Shown: positions 28,311-38,457, counted from the first letter of the stretch. The stretch: DNA of 64,000 nt from Mesobacillus jeotgali (GCF_900166585.1 NZ_FVZC01000008.1:372001-436000), one strand, 5' to 3'. A program made the numbers and translations. Notes: generated from the letters alone by a model not told the origin.

Positions 28311-29627
28311 ATGAATGATATAGGTGAAGTGATTGTTACTATAGTATTAGGGTTATTTTTTCTTCTTACTGTTTATGTTAGCCTCAACACGCTATACTAT
28401 GTAATTCTTACGTTCTTCGGCTTTGGATCTGCCAAAAGAGATTACACCATAATGGAAGATCAGACGAGATTCTTAATTTTGGTAGCCGCTCATAATGAAG
28501 AGAAAGTAATCGGTTCGACCATTGATAATTTGAAAAATATAAATTACCGCAATGATCTTTATGATATTTATGTTGTGAATGATAATAGTACCGATCGTAC
28601 CGGAGATATTTGCAGGGAAAAAGGAATGAAGTTTATCAATACTGGCGATAAGCTCTTTCCAAGGGAAGGCGTAGGAAAGCCAGCTGGATTGCAGTATGCT
28701 CTAAGGTATCTTGGGTTTGAAAAACTAGCAGATCAGTATGATTGTTTAATGATATTAGATGCAGACAACCATGTCGATCCAGATATCCTAATAGAGTTAA
28801 ACTCTCAATATATTGCCAAGGGTAAGCCGGAGGCCATTCAGACCTATTTGGACTCGAAAAATTCAGCTAATAGCTTGTCGCTAGGTTATGCAATGAGTTA
28901 TTACATTACAAATCGGTTCTTCCAGCTTGCTAAATACCGAATAGGGCTCCCAAACGCAATTGGCGGTACGGGCTTCATTGTCAGGGTGGATTATTTAATG
29001 AAGCATGGCGGCTTCCGCTTTCATTCTTTAACAGAGGATCTGGAGTTGGAAATGGAAATAGTGAAGGACAATGGCCGAGTACTATGGAATCATTTCGTGC
29101 GAGTATATGATGAGAAGCCGGAAAACTTCAAGATAAGCATCAAACAGCGAACCCGCTGGTCGCAAGGGCACTGGTATGTAGCTTTCACCAACTTCAAACC
29201 GATGGTAAAAAAGCTATTCACCGAAAAGGGCAAGCTCAAAATACTCGATCAAATGATTTATTTGTTTGGCATGGCCAGAGCCGTGCAGATGAGTATCGTT
29301 GTCATCGGCATTTTGGCCGCGATAATGTATGGGTTGGCGACCCAGGATACCCAAGTGCTCTCAACCGCTGGAGAACGTTTCATTTTCCTGATTTTTGGGG
29401 CGAGTGCAGTTTCTCTCCTTTTATTCACTTATCAGCTTTTTATTTGCATGTACTACGCTATTAAGGTGGATACAAACCATAAATTCAAATTTGTCCGCAT
29501 GAGCCTGTCCGTTTTCTACTATGCATATACATTTATCTATGCACAGGTAATGGGACTCCTGAAATGGAAACAGCAGCATACCTGGGTAAAGACCGAGCAT
29601 AACAAAACTGCCAGGGAAAATCCTTGA
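28311..29627 (+). CDS. processive family 2 membrane glycosyltransferase
   Basis: A 438-aa membrane glycosyltransferase of the cellulose/hyaluronan/poly-GlcNAc synthase type. One transmembrane helix (about 8-30) precedes the GT-A domain. The key motifs are LDADN (DxD-like), TEDLELEME (catalytic TED) and QRTRWSQG (QxxRW). Two or three C-terminal helices (about 320-415) would form the export channel. GGAGGAG at 28299-28305 sets ATG 28311. It stands alone, without deacetylase or accessory genes, so the polymer is unknown. Nearby wall and matrix enzymes suggest an extracellular polysaccharide. Confidence 0.85.
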   Translation: MNDIGEVIVTIVLGLFFLLTVYVSLNTLYYVILTFFGFGSAKRDYTIMEDQTRFLILVAAHNEEKVIGSTIDNLKNINYRNDLYDIYVVNDNSTDRTGDICREKGMKFINTGDKLFPREGVGKPAGLQYALRYLGFEKLADQYDCLMILDADNHVDPDILIELNSQYIAKGKPEAIQTYLDSKNSANSLSLGYAMSYYITNRFFQLAKYRIGLPNAIGGTGFIVRVDYLMKHGGFRFHSLTEDLELEMEIVKDNGRVLWNHFVRVYDEKPENFKISIKQRTRWSQGHWYVAFTNFKPMVKKLFTEKGKLKILDQMIYLFGMARAVQMSIVVIGILAAIMYGLATQDTQVLSTAGERFIFLIFGASAVSLLLFTYQLFICMYYAIKVDTNHKFKFVRMSLSVFYYAYTFIYAQVMGLLKWKQQHTWVKTEHNKTARENP

Positions 29628-29634
29628 TAAAATC

Positions 29635-29670
29635 AAAAGCCAGCCTTGTATAAACACAAGCTGGCTTTTA
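29635..29670. terminator. bidirectional terminator between convergent genes
   Basis: AAAAGCCAGC (29635-29644) pairs with GCTGGCTTTT (29660-29669), extended by an inner TTGT/ACAA. The flanking A and T tracts allow termination of both the glycosyltransferase and the convergent carboxypeptidase. Confidence 0.9.
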
Positions 29671-29678
29671 TTGTGCTT

Positions 29679-31409
29679 TTAAAGCTCGGTCACCTTTAAT
29701 TTTTCCATTAAAGGAATCTTTAATTCAGTGAGCTTTTGTTCTACGAGAGGGTAGGTCTTGTACTTCGCCGGATCCTTTTGCTTCAGGGTCTTGCTATTGG
29801 TCTCCAGTATTTCTAATTTCTTTAAATTTTCCTGTGCAGCGGCAATCTCACCTTTATCCATTTGTAACTGTATAGCTTTCAATGATGTGTAACGGTCTAA
29901 TTCCATTCTGGTATTCTCTGCGATATTTTTTGCAGGAGTAATGTATTTACTTTTTGCTAAGAGTTTTACATTGTAGCCAAACATTTTGTTAATTGTTTTT
30001 TCAGATGCCGTATTCATCTGAGAAAGTGCGGTATGTTTGGCAAATGTCATGTTGTCAAACTTGCCTTCCGCGAAAACTCTCTCAAACTCCTGCATAGCCT
30101 TTAAATTCTTTTCCCCGGCGGAGACCCCATAAATAAATGATCTCGCCTCACTTTGATAAGTATTAATGTTTTTGAAATATCCTGCAAGTCTCGCTTTATG
30201 TTTGGCAGGCAGCTTATATGCCTGGCGATTTAAAGCAATTGTTTCGTTGTATATGGAATCATATAAAGCTTTGAATTTCTTATCTATCCTTAGATCGTTC
30301 ATTGTTTTGACGTTGGTCGCATAGTAAGCTTTAAGTCCCTTTGCTTTCGTTTGCAGTTTGCTTAATTTGGCGGCGAGCTGATCTGTTTCTATTTTCATCC
30401 GCTGGTCGTACAGCTTGAAGCTTTCCGAGGCTGTATAAAGCCCTACAGCCTGGTTTTCTTTCCATGCCCCTTTAAATTCCGACAGGGGAGGATTCGTTTC
30501 ATAGTAGTACTTTGAAATTTCAGGTGTGAAGGCAGGCCGTTTTTTAGATTCTATGAACCAATCGGTAAAACCGCCGCCAGATGGATTTTTACCAGGCTTC
30601 ATCAGACGGTAGCCTGTCAGTTTTTTTATAGTATTCGCATATTTAAGATCCCGGTAATAGGTAGATTTACTTTGTTTATAATTCCAGAAGAGCATCTTGC
30701 CGCTGCTATGATAAGATACCGCCATTTCTGGATTAATGGTGGATACGAATTTTAAAACCGCTTTGGTTTCCGCGGCGCTTTCGGGTGTCTTGCCCTTATA
30801 ATTTTTAAATGAAGGAGACGAAGGGCTCTTGATAGCTTTCCATCCAGCATTGTATTGCCGGTTGAGATCGACTCCTTTTCCATTCGCCTTCCAGCGTTTA
30901 AAGTTTTTGCTTCCCCCATTCATTTTAATCAGAGAACTGTGCAGCTTTTTAGGGAAGGCTTTTAGTCCCTGCTGCTGTAAGGTAACTCCATCTGGATTCA
31001 CCATCGGGATAAACCAAATGGTTGTGGAATTTAAGATTGCCCTTGCATTGTAGCCTTTTATCTTTTGATTCCCTTTATAAGCCCTCGCATATTGGTCGAT
31101 CATATACATATTCAAATTTGTTGTTAACCATTCACGGGCATGATGGGACCCATTTATAAAGGTAGCAGCCGGCCCATTGCCTAATGAAACAGCATATAAA
31201 TTACGGCCGTATTCAGATTTTCCGATAATCTTCACTTTAATTAAATCTGGATATGCACGCTGGAGCTTGTTAATATCGGACACCATATGATAATAAGAAT
31301 AGACCTTATTAGGATTAACAATACCCGTCTGGGCATGAGCTCCTGAATTAAAAGAAAAGCTAGATAGTAAAACTGCTGCCAAGATGACTAAAATCCTGAA
31401 TTTCTGCAA
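29679..31409 (-). CDS. secreted M14-family zinc carboxypeptidase
   Basis: A 576-aa secreted metallopeptidase. A signal peptide (about 1-26) is followed by an M14 domain (about 35-330). The zinc ligands are His90 and Glu93 (SHHAREW) and His234 (SYHSSG), and the catalytic base is Glu297 (FTPEIS). The C-terminal 240 residues are Lys-rich and helical, and could associate with the wall or act as a spacer. Bacterial M14 enzymes of this type cleave gamma-D-Glu-diaminopimelate stem peptides or free C-terminal residues; which applies cannot be decided. Monocistronic, convergent with the glycosyltransferase, divergent from the C39-like gene. Confidence 0.9.
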   Translation of the reverse strand: MQKFRILVILAAVLLSSFSFNSGAHAQTGIVNPNKVYSYYHMVSDINKLQRAYPDLIKVKIIGKSEYGRNLYAVSLGNGPAATFINGSHHAREWLTTNLNMYMIDQYARAYKGNQKIKGYNARAILNSTTIWFIPMVNPDGVTLQQQGLKAFPKKLHSSLIKMNGGSKNFKRWKANGKGVDLNRQYNAGWKAIKSPSSPSFKNYKGKTPESAAETKAVLKFVSTINPEMAVSYHSSGKMLFWNYKQSKSTYYRDLKYANTIKKLTGYRLMKPGKNPSGGGFTDWFIESKKRPAFTPEISKYYYETNPPLSEFKGAWKENQAVGLYTASESFKLYDQRMKIETDQLAAKLSKLQTKAKGLKAYYATNVKTMNDLRIDKKFKALYDSIYNETIALNRQAYKLPAKHKARLAGYFKNINTYQSEARSFIYGVSAGEKNLKAMQEFERVFAEGKFDNMTFAKHTALSQMNTASEKTINKMFGYNVKLLAKSKYITPAKNIAENTRMELDRYTSLKAIQLQMDKGEIAAAQENLKKLEILETNSKTLKQKDPAKYKTYPLVEQKLTELKIPLMEKLKVTEL

Positions 31410-31603
31410 AACTAGTTACCTCCAAAATATATTCTATTTTAATAATATAATAATATTTTGGAAAATGTACCTCTTTTTAAAAAATATGGATATTTAACAT
31501 TGATGATTTTGCACTAGTTAAATGGATTAATATAGTTTACAATGTAAAATTTTCTTGTTTTTATGATAAATATATCCTACAGTTAAGCGGGGGGTTGGTA
31601 GAT

Positions 31604-33253
31604 TTGACCAAAATATACAAAATCATCTTTTTATCACTTTTACTCTTACTATTTGGAACTTCAACGAGTGCCGAGGAAACAAGTAATCTTAAAATTGAAG
31701 AGATCGGTTCCAGTTATATCAAAGGTTCTTATAATGGAAAGGAAACCATTAAGGTATTAAGAGGAGAAACTCTCCTGGGTTATGGGATAACAGGGGACAA
31801 TGGATATATAATAAACTTTTCCCAGCCTATCACTGTAGGAACTCAATTAATCCTGAAAATAGAAGAAACAAATCTAACAAAAGTCGTTACCTATAACCCG
31901 GCAGTTCTTAATAATGTGAATGATAAACAAAAAATTATTTCCGGCCGGGTAACACCGGGTGCATTGGTAACGGCAAGTGTTAACGGAAATGTGATCCCGT
32001 TAAAAGGACAGGTTGGAAACGATGGGAAATTTGAATTCACCCAGTCAACTTTACTCAAATATGGACAATCAATCAGAGTAGTTTCAGTGACTGATGATAT
32101 ACAGAGCGTTATTACAACCAAGGTAACTGCAGCTCCAGCTCCAATGAAACCTAAAGTAAATACCGTTACAAATAAAAATACATATATATCTGGTTATGCG
32201 GAACCAGGAAACACAGTCATAATTTATGCAGGAAAAATAAAATACACAGCAAAGGCATCCATGACTTCAGGCTACTATAGAATATTTCTGCTGAATAAGC
32301 GACCGTTGGCTTCTGGAACAACTGTTTCAATATACAGTGTCGCTGATCGCTATAACAGTACGAGCTCCAAATTAACCGTTAAGGTGTTAGATAAAGTCCC
32401 TCCTCCAGCACCAAGAGTGAATAAAATTACGAACAAATCATTCACGCTGACCGGCAGTGCAGAGGCCAATTCCGTCCTCTATGTCTCTAAAAACAGCAAG
32501 AGCTTTAAAACGGTAAAGGTAAATTCGAAAGGGAAATTTTATATAAGAGTCCCTTTACAGGCTGCAAATACTCGTTTTGAACTATATGCGAAGGATGTAG
32601 CAGGAAATCAAGGATCAAAAACAAAGATATACGTTTCTAATCAAAAACGGCCAGTAAAAAAACTGATTTATACACCTGTAATAAGACAAATGCCAGAACT
32701 GCCTAGAGGATGCGAGGTTACCAGCCTGGCTATGATGCTAAATCAGGCTGGTGTGAAGGCAAATAAAATGACTCTAGCAAAACAGGTAAAAAAAGATCCT
32801 ACTAAATACAGATATACCAATGGAAAAAAATATTTTGGCAATCCAAACTACGGTTTTGTAGGAAATATGTATACCTTCAGCAAACCTGGATTTGGAGTGT
32901 TTAATAAGCCTATAGCCGAGCTGGCAAATACATATATGCCAGGCAGAATCGTGAATCTATCAGGACAATCCTTTGAATCTGTCTTGAACTATGTTGGGGC
33001 GGGACGTCCTGTGTGGGTTATCAATACAAGCTGGTTCAGTTACGTTCCAGGCAAGTACTGGCAAACATGGTATACTCCGCAGGGACCTGTAAGAATCACG
33101 ATGAAAGAACACTCTGTCCTAATAACAGGGTATGACAGTAAGTATGTATATTTTAATGATCCTTTGGATGGAACTAAAAATAAGAAACGACTTAAGAAAC
33201 ACTTTATCGAAGGGTGGACCCAGTACGGGAAACAAGCAATCAGTTATTATTGA
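31604..33253 (+). CDS. secreted C39-like cysteine peptidase with Ig-like domains
   Basis: A 549-aa secreted protein. TTG 31604 lies 9 nt after GGGGGG and gives a signal peptide MTKIYKIIFLSLLLLL... ending TSAEE. An in-frame TTG at 31595 is too close to the ribosome site. About four bacterial Ig-like modules span residues 25-345 (e.g. SFTLTGSAEANSVLYVS). A C39_2-type peptidase domain fills the C-terminal 200 residues with Cys370 (PRGCEVTSLAM), His503 (EHSVLITGYD) and candidate Asp519 (NDPLDG). Related Bacillus proteins are uncharacterised surface enzymes. Co-location with wall hydrolases suggests a wall-linked role. Confidence 0.85.
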   Translation: MTKIYKIIFLSLLLLLFGTSTSAEETSNLKIEEIGSSYIKGSYNGKETIKVLRGETLLGYGITGDNGYIINFSQPITVGTQLILKIEETNLTKVVTYNPAVLNNVNDKQKIISGRVTPGALVTASVNGNVIPLKGQVGNDGKFEFTQSTLLKYGQSIRVVSVTDDIQSVITTKVTAAPAPMKPKVNTVTNKNTYISGYAEPGNTVIIYAGKIKYTAKASMTSGYYRIFLLNKRPLASGTTVSIYSVADRYNSTSSKLTVKVLDKVPPPAPRVNKITNKSFTLTGSAEANSVLYVSKNSKSFKTVKVNSKGKFYIRVPLQAANTRFELYAKDVAGNQGSKTKIYVSNQKRPVKKLIYTPVIRQMPELPRGCEVTSLAMMLNQAGVKANKMTLAKQVKKDPTKYRYTNGKKYFGNPNYGFVGNMYTFSKPGFGVFNKPIAELANTYMPGRIVNLSGQSFESVLNYVGAGRPVWVINTSWFSYVPGKYWQTWYTPQGPVRITMKEHSVLITGYDSKYVYFNDPLDGTKNKKRLKKHFIEGWTQYGKQAISYY

Positions 33254-33306
33254 TTGATGTGAAGTGTAAATGTAATTAAGAAAACTACTATATTGTTCTA
33301 TAAAAA

Positions 33307-33336
33307 ACCAAATCGCACTTGATTTGGTCTTTTTTA
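33307..33336 (+). terminator. terminator of C39-like gene
   Basis: ACCAAATC (33307-33314) pairs with GATTTGGT (33321-33328), 6-nt loop, followed by CTTTTTT. The 250 bp after it, before the glucosaminidase, have no gene; an AGGAGGT-ATG at 33498-33508 opens only a 9-codon frame. Confidence 0.88.
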
Positions 33337-33586
33337 TTCTGGTTATGAATTTGATCTTTTGAATTGTAACCTTTTCATATCTAATTATAAGCAGGATATA
33401 GGTCTATTTAATCATTTCTGTAATTACCATAAACTAACAGGTTTAACCTTCTCATAGTTTTAAAAGATGTGCCGATAAATAAGATAAGAGTTTACATGAG
33501 GAGGTATGTCAAACGTCATTCTCTCATTCTATTAATAAACAGATGCCAGCCAAAGCCGTGGAGAAAATAAGACTGGAAGTGTATCG

Positions 33587-36028
33587 ATGAAAAATATTGG
33601 AAAAGTGCTTGTTCTATCAACGAGCATATTAGTAGGGAGTTCATCTCTTCCTTTTGTGCCGAATTATGTTGAAACAGCAGAGGCTGCTTCCGTACGTATA
33701 AATACTGCTTATGCAACTACTGCTAATTTAAATATGAGATCTGGGCCTGGAACGAACTACAAAGTAACATTCACGGTTCCAAAAGGGAAAACAATCTCTG
33801 CAACAGAACGGTCAGGGAATTGGTACAAGGTTACCTATACCTATATTGTAAATAAAAAGAAAACGACCAAAACAGGATGGGTCACTGGTGCTTACCTGAG
33901 AGTTTACCAGGCGAATCAAAAGACTTCCGTAAGAAAAACATCTTCAGCAACAGCAGTCGTATCTACTGCAAAAACTACCTATCAGACTACTGATAAACTA
34001 AATATTCGTTCAGGGGCAGGAACGAAGTATAAAGTTACCAGAACCATCCCGAAAGGCGTAATCGTTTATTCAACTGCCAGGATGGGAAGCTGGTATAAAG
34101 TTTCTTACACATATACGGCAAATAAGAAAAAGTATACAGTCAATGGCTGGGTAAGCGGGGGTTATCTTAAGGAGTATTATCAATACTACAATATAAAGGG
34201 TACTTATTATTTTACTTACAAAAGTACCAGCCTTTTTGCCACACCAGATACTAAAAAGAAAGCAGTCTTCGCTATAGGGACTAACAATGGTTTTTACACC
34301 ACTCAAAAAGTAACAAATAGTGTTGGACAAATGTGGTACAAGGTTTCTTATCAAGGCAAAAATGTTTTCATTAACTCAAAAGATGTAAAACAGGCAGCTT
34401 TCCAATCCTTTCTGAAGTCCGAATTTATAACGAATAAGGATGCTTATTTATTTTCTTCCTACGGAATCTCATATGGAAAGTTGATTAAGATTCCAAAAAA
34501 TACAAAATTTTCTTCAACTACAAGAGTTGGAGATTGGTATAAGGTAACCTATGGAGGAAAAACAGGATATATTTACTCAAAGGATTTTATAAAGTATGTT
34601 CCTCCTGTTGTGCAGCCAGTACCTGAAGCCACACCGGTTGAACAAACTCCGGAACCGGCACCTGCTCCTGTGGAGACAACTGTACCAGAAAAAGAGCCCG
34701 TTAGTGAGCCAGTCCAGGCACCAATACAGCCAGTTCAGACATCACCAGTTCAGACTCAGCTGCCTGCACTGCCTGCACTGACAGAAACGGCGATAAGCGG
34801 CAAAACCTTTGTAACTACTTCTAGCTTAAACCTTAGGCAAACTGCGGGAACAGACTCTGCGATACTAGCTGTCATCCCAAATGCTACCTTTGTTTTTCCC
34901 AACGCGCTAGTCTCAAATGGCTGGTACAAGGTTTCATACGCTGGGAAAACAGGATATGTGTCAGGGACTTACCTTAAAGAAGTCGTTACAGGTGATCCTA
35001 TGCATAGAGAAGGTTATCAATTTATTGATTTAAGAAAACCGTCTAAGGTTTCTGCAGCACAAATAGATTTATATATTAATAACTACCTGAATGGCAAAGT
35101 GAGTGTATTGAAAGGAAAGGGACAAGCATTTATTAATGCCGGCAACAAATACGGTGTAAATTCCCTTTACTTAGCAGCTCACGCTATTCATGAGAGCGGT
35201 TATGGTACTTCTAATATCTCACTAGGCAAATATAACTTATTTGGCTTCGGAGCATATGATGCTTCACCGTTCATCGCTGCAGTCCGTTTTAGTTCCGTAG
35301 AGCAGAATATTGAATATATTGCTCAAGAAATGAAGGCCACTTATCTGAACCCTCTTAGCTGGAAATATAAAGGGGCTCATCTTGGATTTAGTACAAAGAC
35401 AGTATCTTCAGGCACCAGGATTGATGCGAATAGTGAGGGTATGAATTTTTATTATGCTAGTGATGTAAAGTGGGGTCAAAAAATCGCAGCCCATATGCAA
35501 AAAATTCTACCTTACAACAAAGCCGATTATGATTCAGCGCAAATTAATAGTACAAGCTTTCTTTTCCCTTCCAGACCACTTGGTTTTGATCGATTCCCGC
35601 TGGGAGTTAAAGCAATGGCCAAGACAACTATAAATCTGAGCAGCCAAAAAGGCAGTACAGTAATTGCTGCTTACCTGAAGGAAGGCACTATTTTCGACAT
35701 TGTCGAAAAGCATAATGATTATTGGGTAAAAGTCATGCTGGACAATAAAGAATATTGGACAAACGATATAAAGTTCGACCGTTATAATCAGTTCATTTCT
35801 GTTAAAAATCTAGGAAGAGTTACAGCGGATTCATTGAATATTCGTCCGACTGCTTCAACAGCCCTAAGCCCTATCGGTACCTTTACACTAAATGAATATG
35901 TACATCTGGTTTTAGACACTGCCGGAAATCCAACCACGGATAGCACTAAGGGCTGGTATCAGGTGAAACTTGCTGATGGCCGGACTGGCTGGGTTAGTAA
36001 ACTCTACATTATTCAAGAATTGAAATGA
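33587..36028 (+). CDS. secreted SH3-repeat glucosaminidase (autolysin), copy 1
   Basis: An 813-aa secreted wall hydrolase with a signal peptide (about 1-33). Two canonical SH3 domains (NLNMRSGPGT at about 48, KLNIRSGAGT at about 139) are followed by two degenerate ones and a Pro/Val/Glu-rich linker (about 340-395). A third SH3 (SLNLRQTAGT) precedes the glucosaminidase (LytD/AcmA-like) domain at about 475-660, with catalytic Glu536 in AIHESGYGTSN. A last SH3 module (SLNIRPTAST) ends the protein. It cleaves the N-acetylglucosaminyl bond of peptidoglycan. ATG 33587 has only a modest GGAAG site. A close paralogue lies inverted at 39884-42238, without the Pro-rich linker. Confidence 0.92.
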   Translation: MKNIGKVLVLSTSILVGSSSLPFVPNYVETAEAASVRINTAYATTANLNMRSGPGTNYKVTFTVPKGKTISATERSGNWYKVTYTYIVNKKKTTKTGWVTGAYLRVYQANQKTSVRKTSSATAVVSTAKTTYQTTDKLNIRSGAGTKYKVTRTIPKGVIVYSTARMGSWYKVSYTYTANKKKYTVNGWVSGGYLKEYYQYYNIKGTYYFTYKSTSLFATPDTKKKAVFAIGTNNGFYTTQKVTNSVGQMWYKVSYQGKNVFINSKDVKQAAFQSFLKSEFITNKDAYLFSSYGISYGKLIKIPKNTKFSSTTRVGDWYKVTYGGKTGYIYSKDFIKYVPPVVQPVPEATPVEQTPEPAPAPVETTVPEKEPVSEPVQAPIQPVQTSPVQTQLPALPALTETAISGKTFVTTSSLNLRQTAGTDSAILAVIPNATFVFPNALVSNGWYKVSYAGKTGYVSGTYLKEVVTGDPMHREGYQFIDLRKPSKVSAAQIDLYINNYLNGKVSVLKGKGQAFINAGNKYGVNSLYLAAHAIHESGYGTSNISLGKYNLFGFGAYDASPFIAAVRFSSVEQNIEYIAQEMKATYLNPLSWKYKGAHLGFSTKTVSSGTRIDANSEGMNFYYASDVKWGQKIAAHMQKILPYNKADYDSAQINSTSFLFPSRPLGFDRFPLGVKAMAKTTINLSSQKGSTVIAAYLKEGTIFDIVEKHNDYWVKVMLDNKEYWTNDIKFDRYNQFISVKNLGRVTADSLNIRPTASTALSPIGTFTLNEYVHLVLDTAGNPTTDSTKGWYQVKLADGRTGWVSKLYIIQELK

Positions 36029-36033
36029 TTCTT

Positions 36034-36075
36034 AAGGGTTTACCTGCACCTTGTAAGTCAGGTAAACCTTTAACT
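36034..36075 (+). terminator. terminator of glucosaminidase copy 1
   Basis: GGTTTACCTG (36037-36046) pairs with CAGGTAAACC (36059-36068), 12-nt loop, then TTTAACTT. The T-tract is short, so some read-through to the amidase is possible. Confidence 0.8.
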
Positions 36076-36138
36076 TAATTTATTAATAACGGATGTGACC
36101 GAACATCGATAGAAAAAATACAACAAGGTGGGAAAAAA

Positions 36139-37359
36139 GTGAGATTTGCTTCTTTAGGTAAAACGATCCTGTGTTTTTTGGTCTTATTTTCTTTTTTAGT
36201 ATCTTTTCATGCTGAAAGTACAGAGGCAGCCTATTCTTTTCAGGCTAAAGTAACTGCGGATGTACTTAATGTTCGTTCTAAACCAGGTACAACCTATTCG
36301 ATAGTAGGCAAAGTTTCGAAAGGTCAGGTTGTAACTGTTTTAGAACAGAAAAATGGCTGGTCCAGAATAAGCTATGGAACAAAGAGTGGCTGGGTTTCTT
36401 CGAAATACTTAACAGCTATCACTTGGACAGGTTATGTAACAGCTACAAAGTTAAATTTGCGAAGTACACCTGGAGGGAGTGTAATAGGAACACTTTCTAA
36501 GGGGACGGCACTTACTGTATATGGTAAGGATGGGACATGGTTAAAGGTATATTCGTCATCAATACGAAAAACGGGATGGGTTTCTGCATCCTATGTTACA
36601 ACTCAAAAACCGATTATAAAGGCAACGTATACAAAATTAGTTTTTAAGGTTAACAGTAATTTAAGGAAAGGACCAGGTACCAGCTATCCAATTTTATCGA
36701 CAGAAAGCGCTGGAACTTTCGTTGATAAGCTAAGTGAAAAGGATGGATGGGTACAGGTTAAAAAACTAAATGGAATGATTGGGTGGGTATCTGCAAGTCT
36801 TGTTAGAGATCCCGCTACAGTTTTAAAGGGCAGGGTAATAGTACTTGATGCTGGCCATGGTGGTTATGACAGCGGGGCAAGAGGAGTCACTTTTCTGGAA
36901 AAAAACCTAACTTTTACAACAACCCTTACACTAACGCCGCTATTACAAAAAGCGGGGGCAAAGGTTATATTGACACGCAGCACTGATAAGTATTTAACTC
37001 TGGCACAACGAGTTAACATAAGTAATTATTATAAAGCAAATGCATTCCTAAGCCTTCATTATAATGCTTACTCTACAACGAGCACAGGATTAATGACGTT
37101 TTATTATAACTACTCGAAGGATGCCCCATTAGCAAGATCAATTCAAAATGGGATTGTTGCTTCTACTAAGCTAAGGAATATGGGTGCCAAATACGGCAAT
37201 TACCACGTACTTCGTGACAACAGACAGCCAGCTGCATTAGTTGAATTAGGGTTTTTATCTAATCCTTATGAAGAAAAACTAGTTGCTACTTCTTCCTATC
37301 AGCAGAAAGCAGCACAAGGACTGTATAATGGATTATTCCTTTATTTCCTTCCTAGATAA
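36139..37359 (+). CDS. N-acetylmuramoyl-L-alanine amidase (Amidase_3) with three SH3 domains
   Basis: A 406-aa secreted zinc amidase that removes stem peptides from glycan strands. GTG 36139 follows AAGGTGGG. A signal peptide spans about 1-31. Three SH3 domains lie at about 34-93, 98-155 and 165-224. The Amidase_3 domain spans about 230-405. Zinc ligands are His240 (LDAGHGG), Glu254 (FLEKN) and His307 (SLHYNA), with catalytic Glu369 (LVELGF). All catalytic residues are present. It sits between glucosaminidase copy 1 and a mobile-element zone and has its own terminator. Confidence 0.94.
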   Translation: MRFASLGKTILCFLVLFSFLVSFHAESTEAAYSFQAKVTADVLNVRSKPGTTYSIVGKVSKGQVVTVLEQKNGWSRISYGTKSGWVSSKYLTAITWTGYVTATKLNLRSTPGGSVIGTLSKGTALTVYGKDGTWLKVYSSSIRKTGWVSASYVTTQKPIIKATYTKLVFKVNSNLRKGPGTSYPILSTESAGTFVDKLSEKDGWVQVKKLNGMIGWVSASLVRDPATVLKGRVIVLDAGHGGYDSGARGVTFLEKNLTFTTTLTLTPLLQKAGAKVILTRSTDKYLTLAQRVNISNYYKANAFLSLHYNAYSTTSTGLMTFYYNYSKDAPLARSIQNGIVASTKLRNMGAKYGNYHVLRDNRQPAALVELGFLSNPYEEKLVATSSYQQKAAQGLYNGLFLYFLPR

Positions 37360-37386
37360 ATGAACAAATTAATAATAAGTGTGACT

Positions 37387-37412
37387 AACCTCAGTTTAAT
37401 ACTGAGGTTTTT
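37387..37412 (+). terminator. terminator of amidase gene
   Basis: AACCTCAG (37387-37394) pairs with CTGAGGTT (37402-37409), 7-nt loop, followed by a T-run. Confidence 0.88.
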
Positions 37413-37523
37413 CTTCTCGAAATTTATAAAATTATCTCCTCATTTATGAACGCTCAGAAAATATAATAAAATAGACAGCAAAGAAGTTGCTATCTGTCTT
37501 TATATAAGTCAAAAAGTATACAC

Positions 37524-38207
37524 TTAGTTTTCATTGATATATAGACCGATTTTGCCTGTATCCCAGCTGTTGTATATCATTACTTTTACTATCGATGTAT
37601 TTTGAAATTCTTGAATAATAGTTCCCTCTTTCGATATGGACACAGTATTATCAGATTTATTCCAGTATACATAGCTTCCTTTTATATAACATAAATCCCC
37701 ATAATCCTCATTTACGCCTAAGCTTAAACCTGTTCCGCTTGTAAAGTGTTCTTCGACTATAGCCAATATTAGGGGAATGCTAGTCCAACTTTCTGTAGTA
37801 TTTTTAACGATACCCAAGACAATATAAGTCCCGGCTGGGTCATACAATAAAGTAAAAGTTGAATCTGAGGCCGTGCCACTGGCGATATCCACGCCATTTT
37901 TTGTTACTGAATAACCTTCTGCATTCAATATAATAAGGTAGTTTCCAAAAATGACTTTTTGGTTCTCCTGAATAGTTCTCTTGCTAGTGATGATATCTAC
38001 CGCTGTATAAGTAATTGTTTGTTCTGTGGGCTCATGTGAAATTTTCCCCTGTTTTATTAATCCATAATGATTGCCATTGCTTTCATTCCATCCGTGATGG
38101 TTTCAGTTATTACTTTGATTGCTTTTGGCCAATGCTAACTTATTCATAGGGGAAACAATAAGTAAAGCTGTAACTATTGCTCCAACAAAGACTAATCTCT
38201 TTCCCAT
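37524..38207 (-). pseudogene. secreted protein gene interrupted by one in-frame TGA
   Basis: A minus-strand frame starts at ATG 38207 with GGAGGTGG upstream and encodes a signal peptide (MGKRLVFVGAIVTALLIVSP... ending LALAKS). Codon 35 is TGA (38105-38103), and the same frame then continues without a stop for 192 codons to 37524. The total would be 227 residues. The downstream part (from HHGWNES on) looks protein-like: soluble, beta-rich, with two Cys-poor repeats absent and SYVYWNKSDNTVSISKEG near the end. I do not recognise the family. The simplest reading is a recent nonsense mutation or a base-call error. Reinitiation at TTG 37928 is conceivable but has no ribosome site. Confidence 0.75.
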
Positions 38208-38436
38208 TTAAATCCACCTCCATTGTTAATTATTAACAATTTTATATTAACCCAAATGACTGGAAAAAATTTTTGTTTTTATAGAGGTTTTAGAACACTT
38301 TTTACTATAAAAATACGGCAAAACAGTCATTACATTATATTTTATTCATTAACTCCTATTTTAGTATAAATGCTTGTTCAACTACTCTTTTAGAATTCCT
38401 GTAGAGAGCTAATTCTCAACTTTGAAAAAAATAAGG

Positions 38437-38457
38437 TCCCTCAGTAAGATATGAGTA
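38437..38457 (+). repeat. left inverted repeat of IS1111-like element
   Basis: TCCCTCAGTAAGATATGAGTA matches the complement of 39690-39710 at 18 of 21 positions. It precedes the transposase start by 43 bp. Confidence 0.75.

Noticed and set aside
33498..33535. AGGAGGT directly followed by ATG before glucosaminidase copy 1
   Set aside because: Opens only nine codons and the spacing is too short for initiation; no leader-peptide logic is seen.
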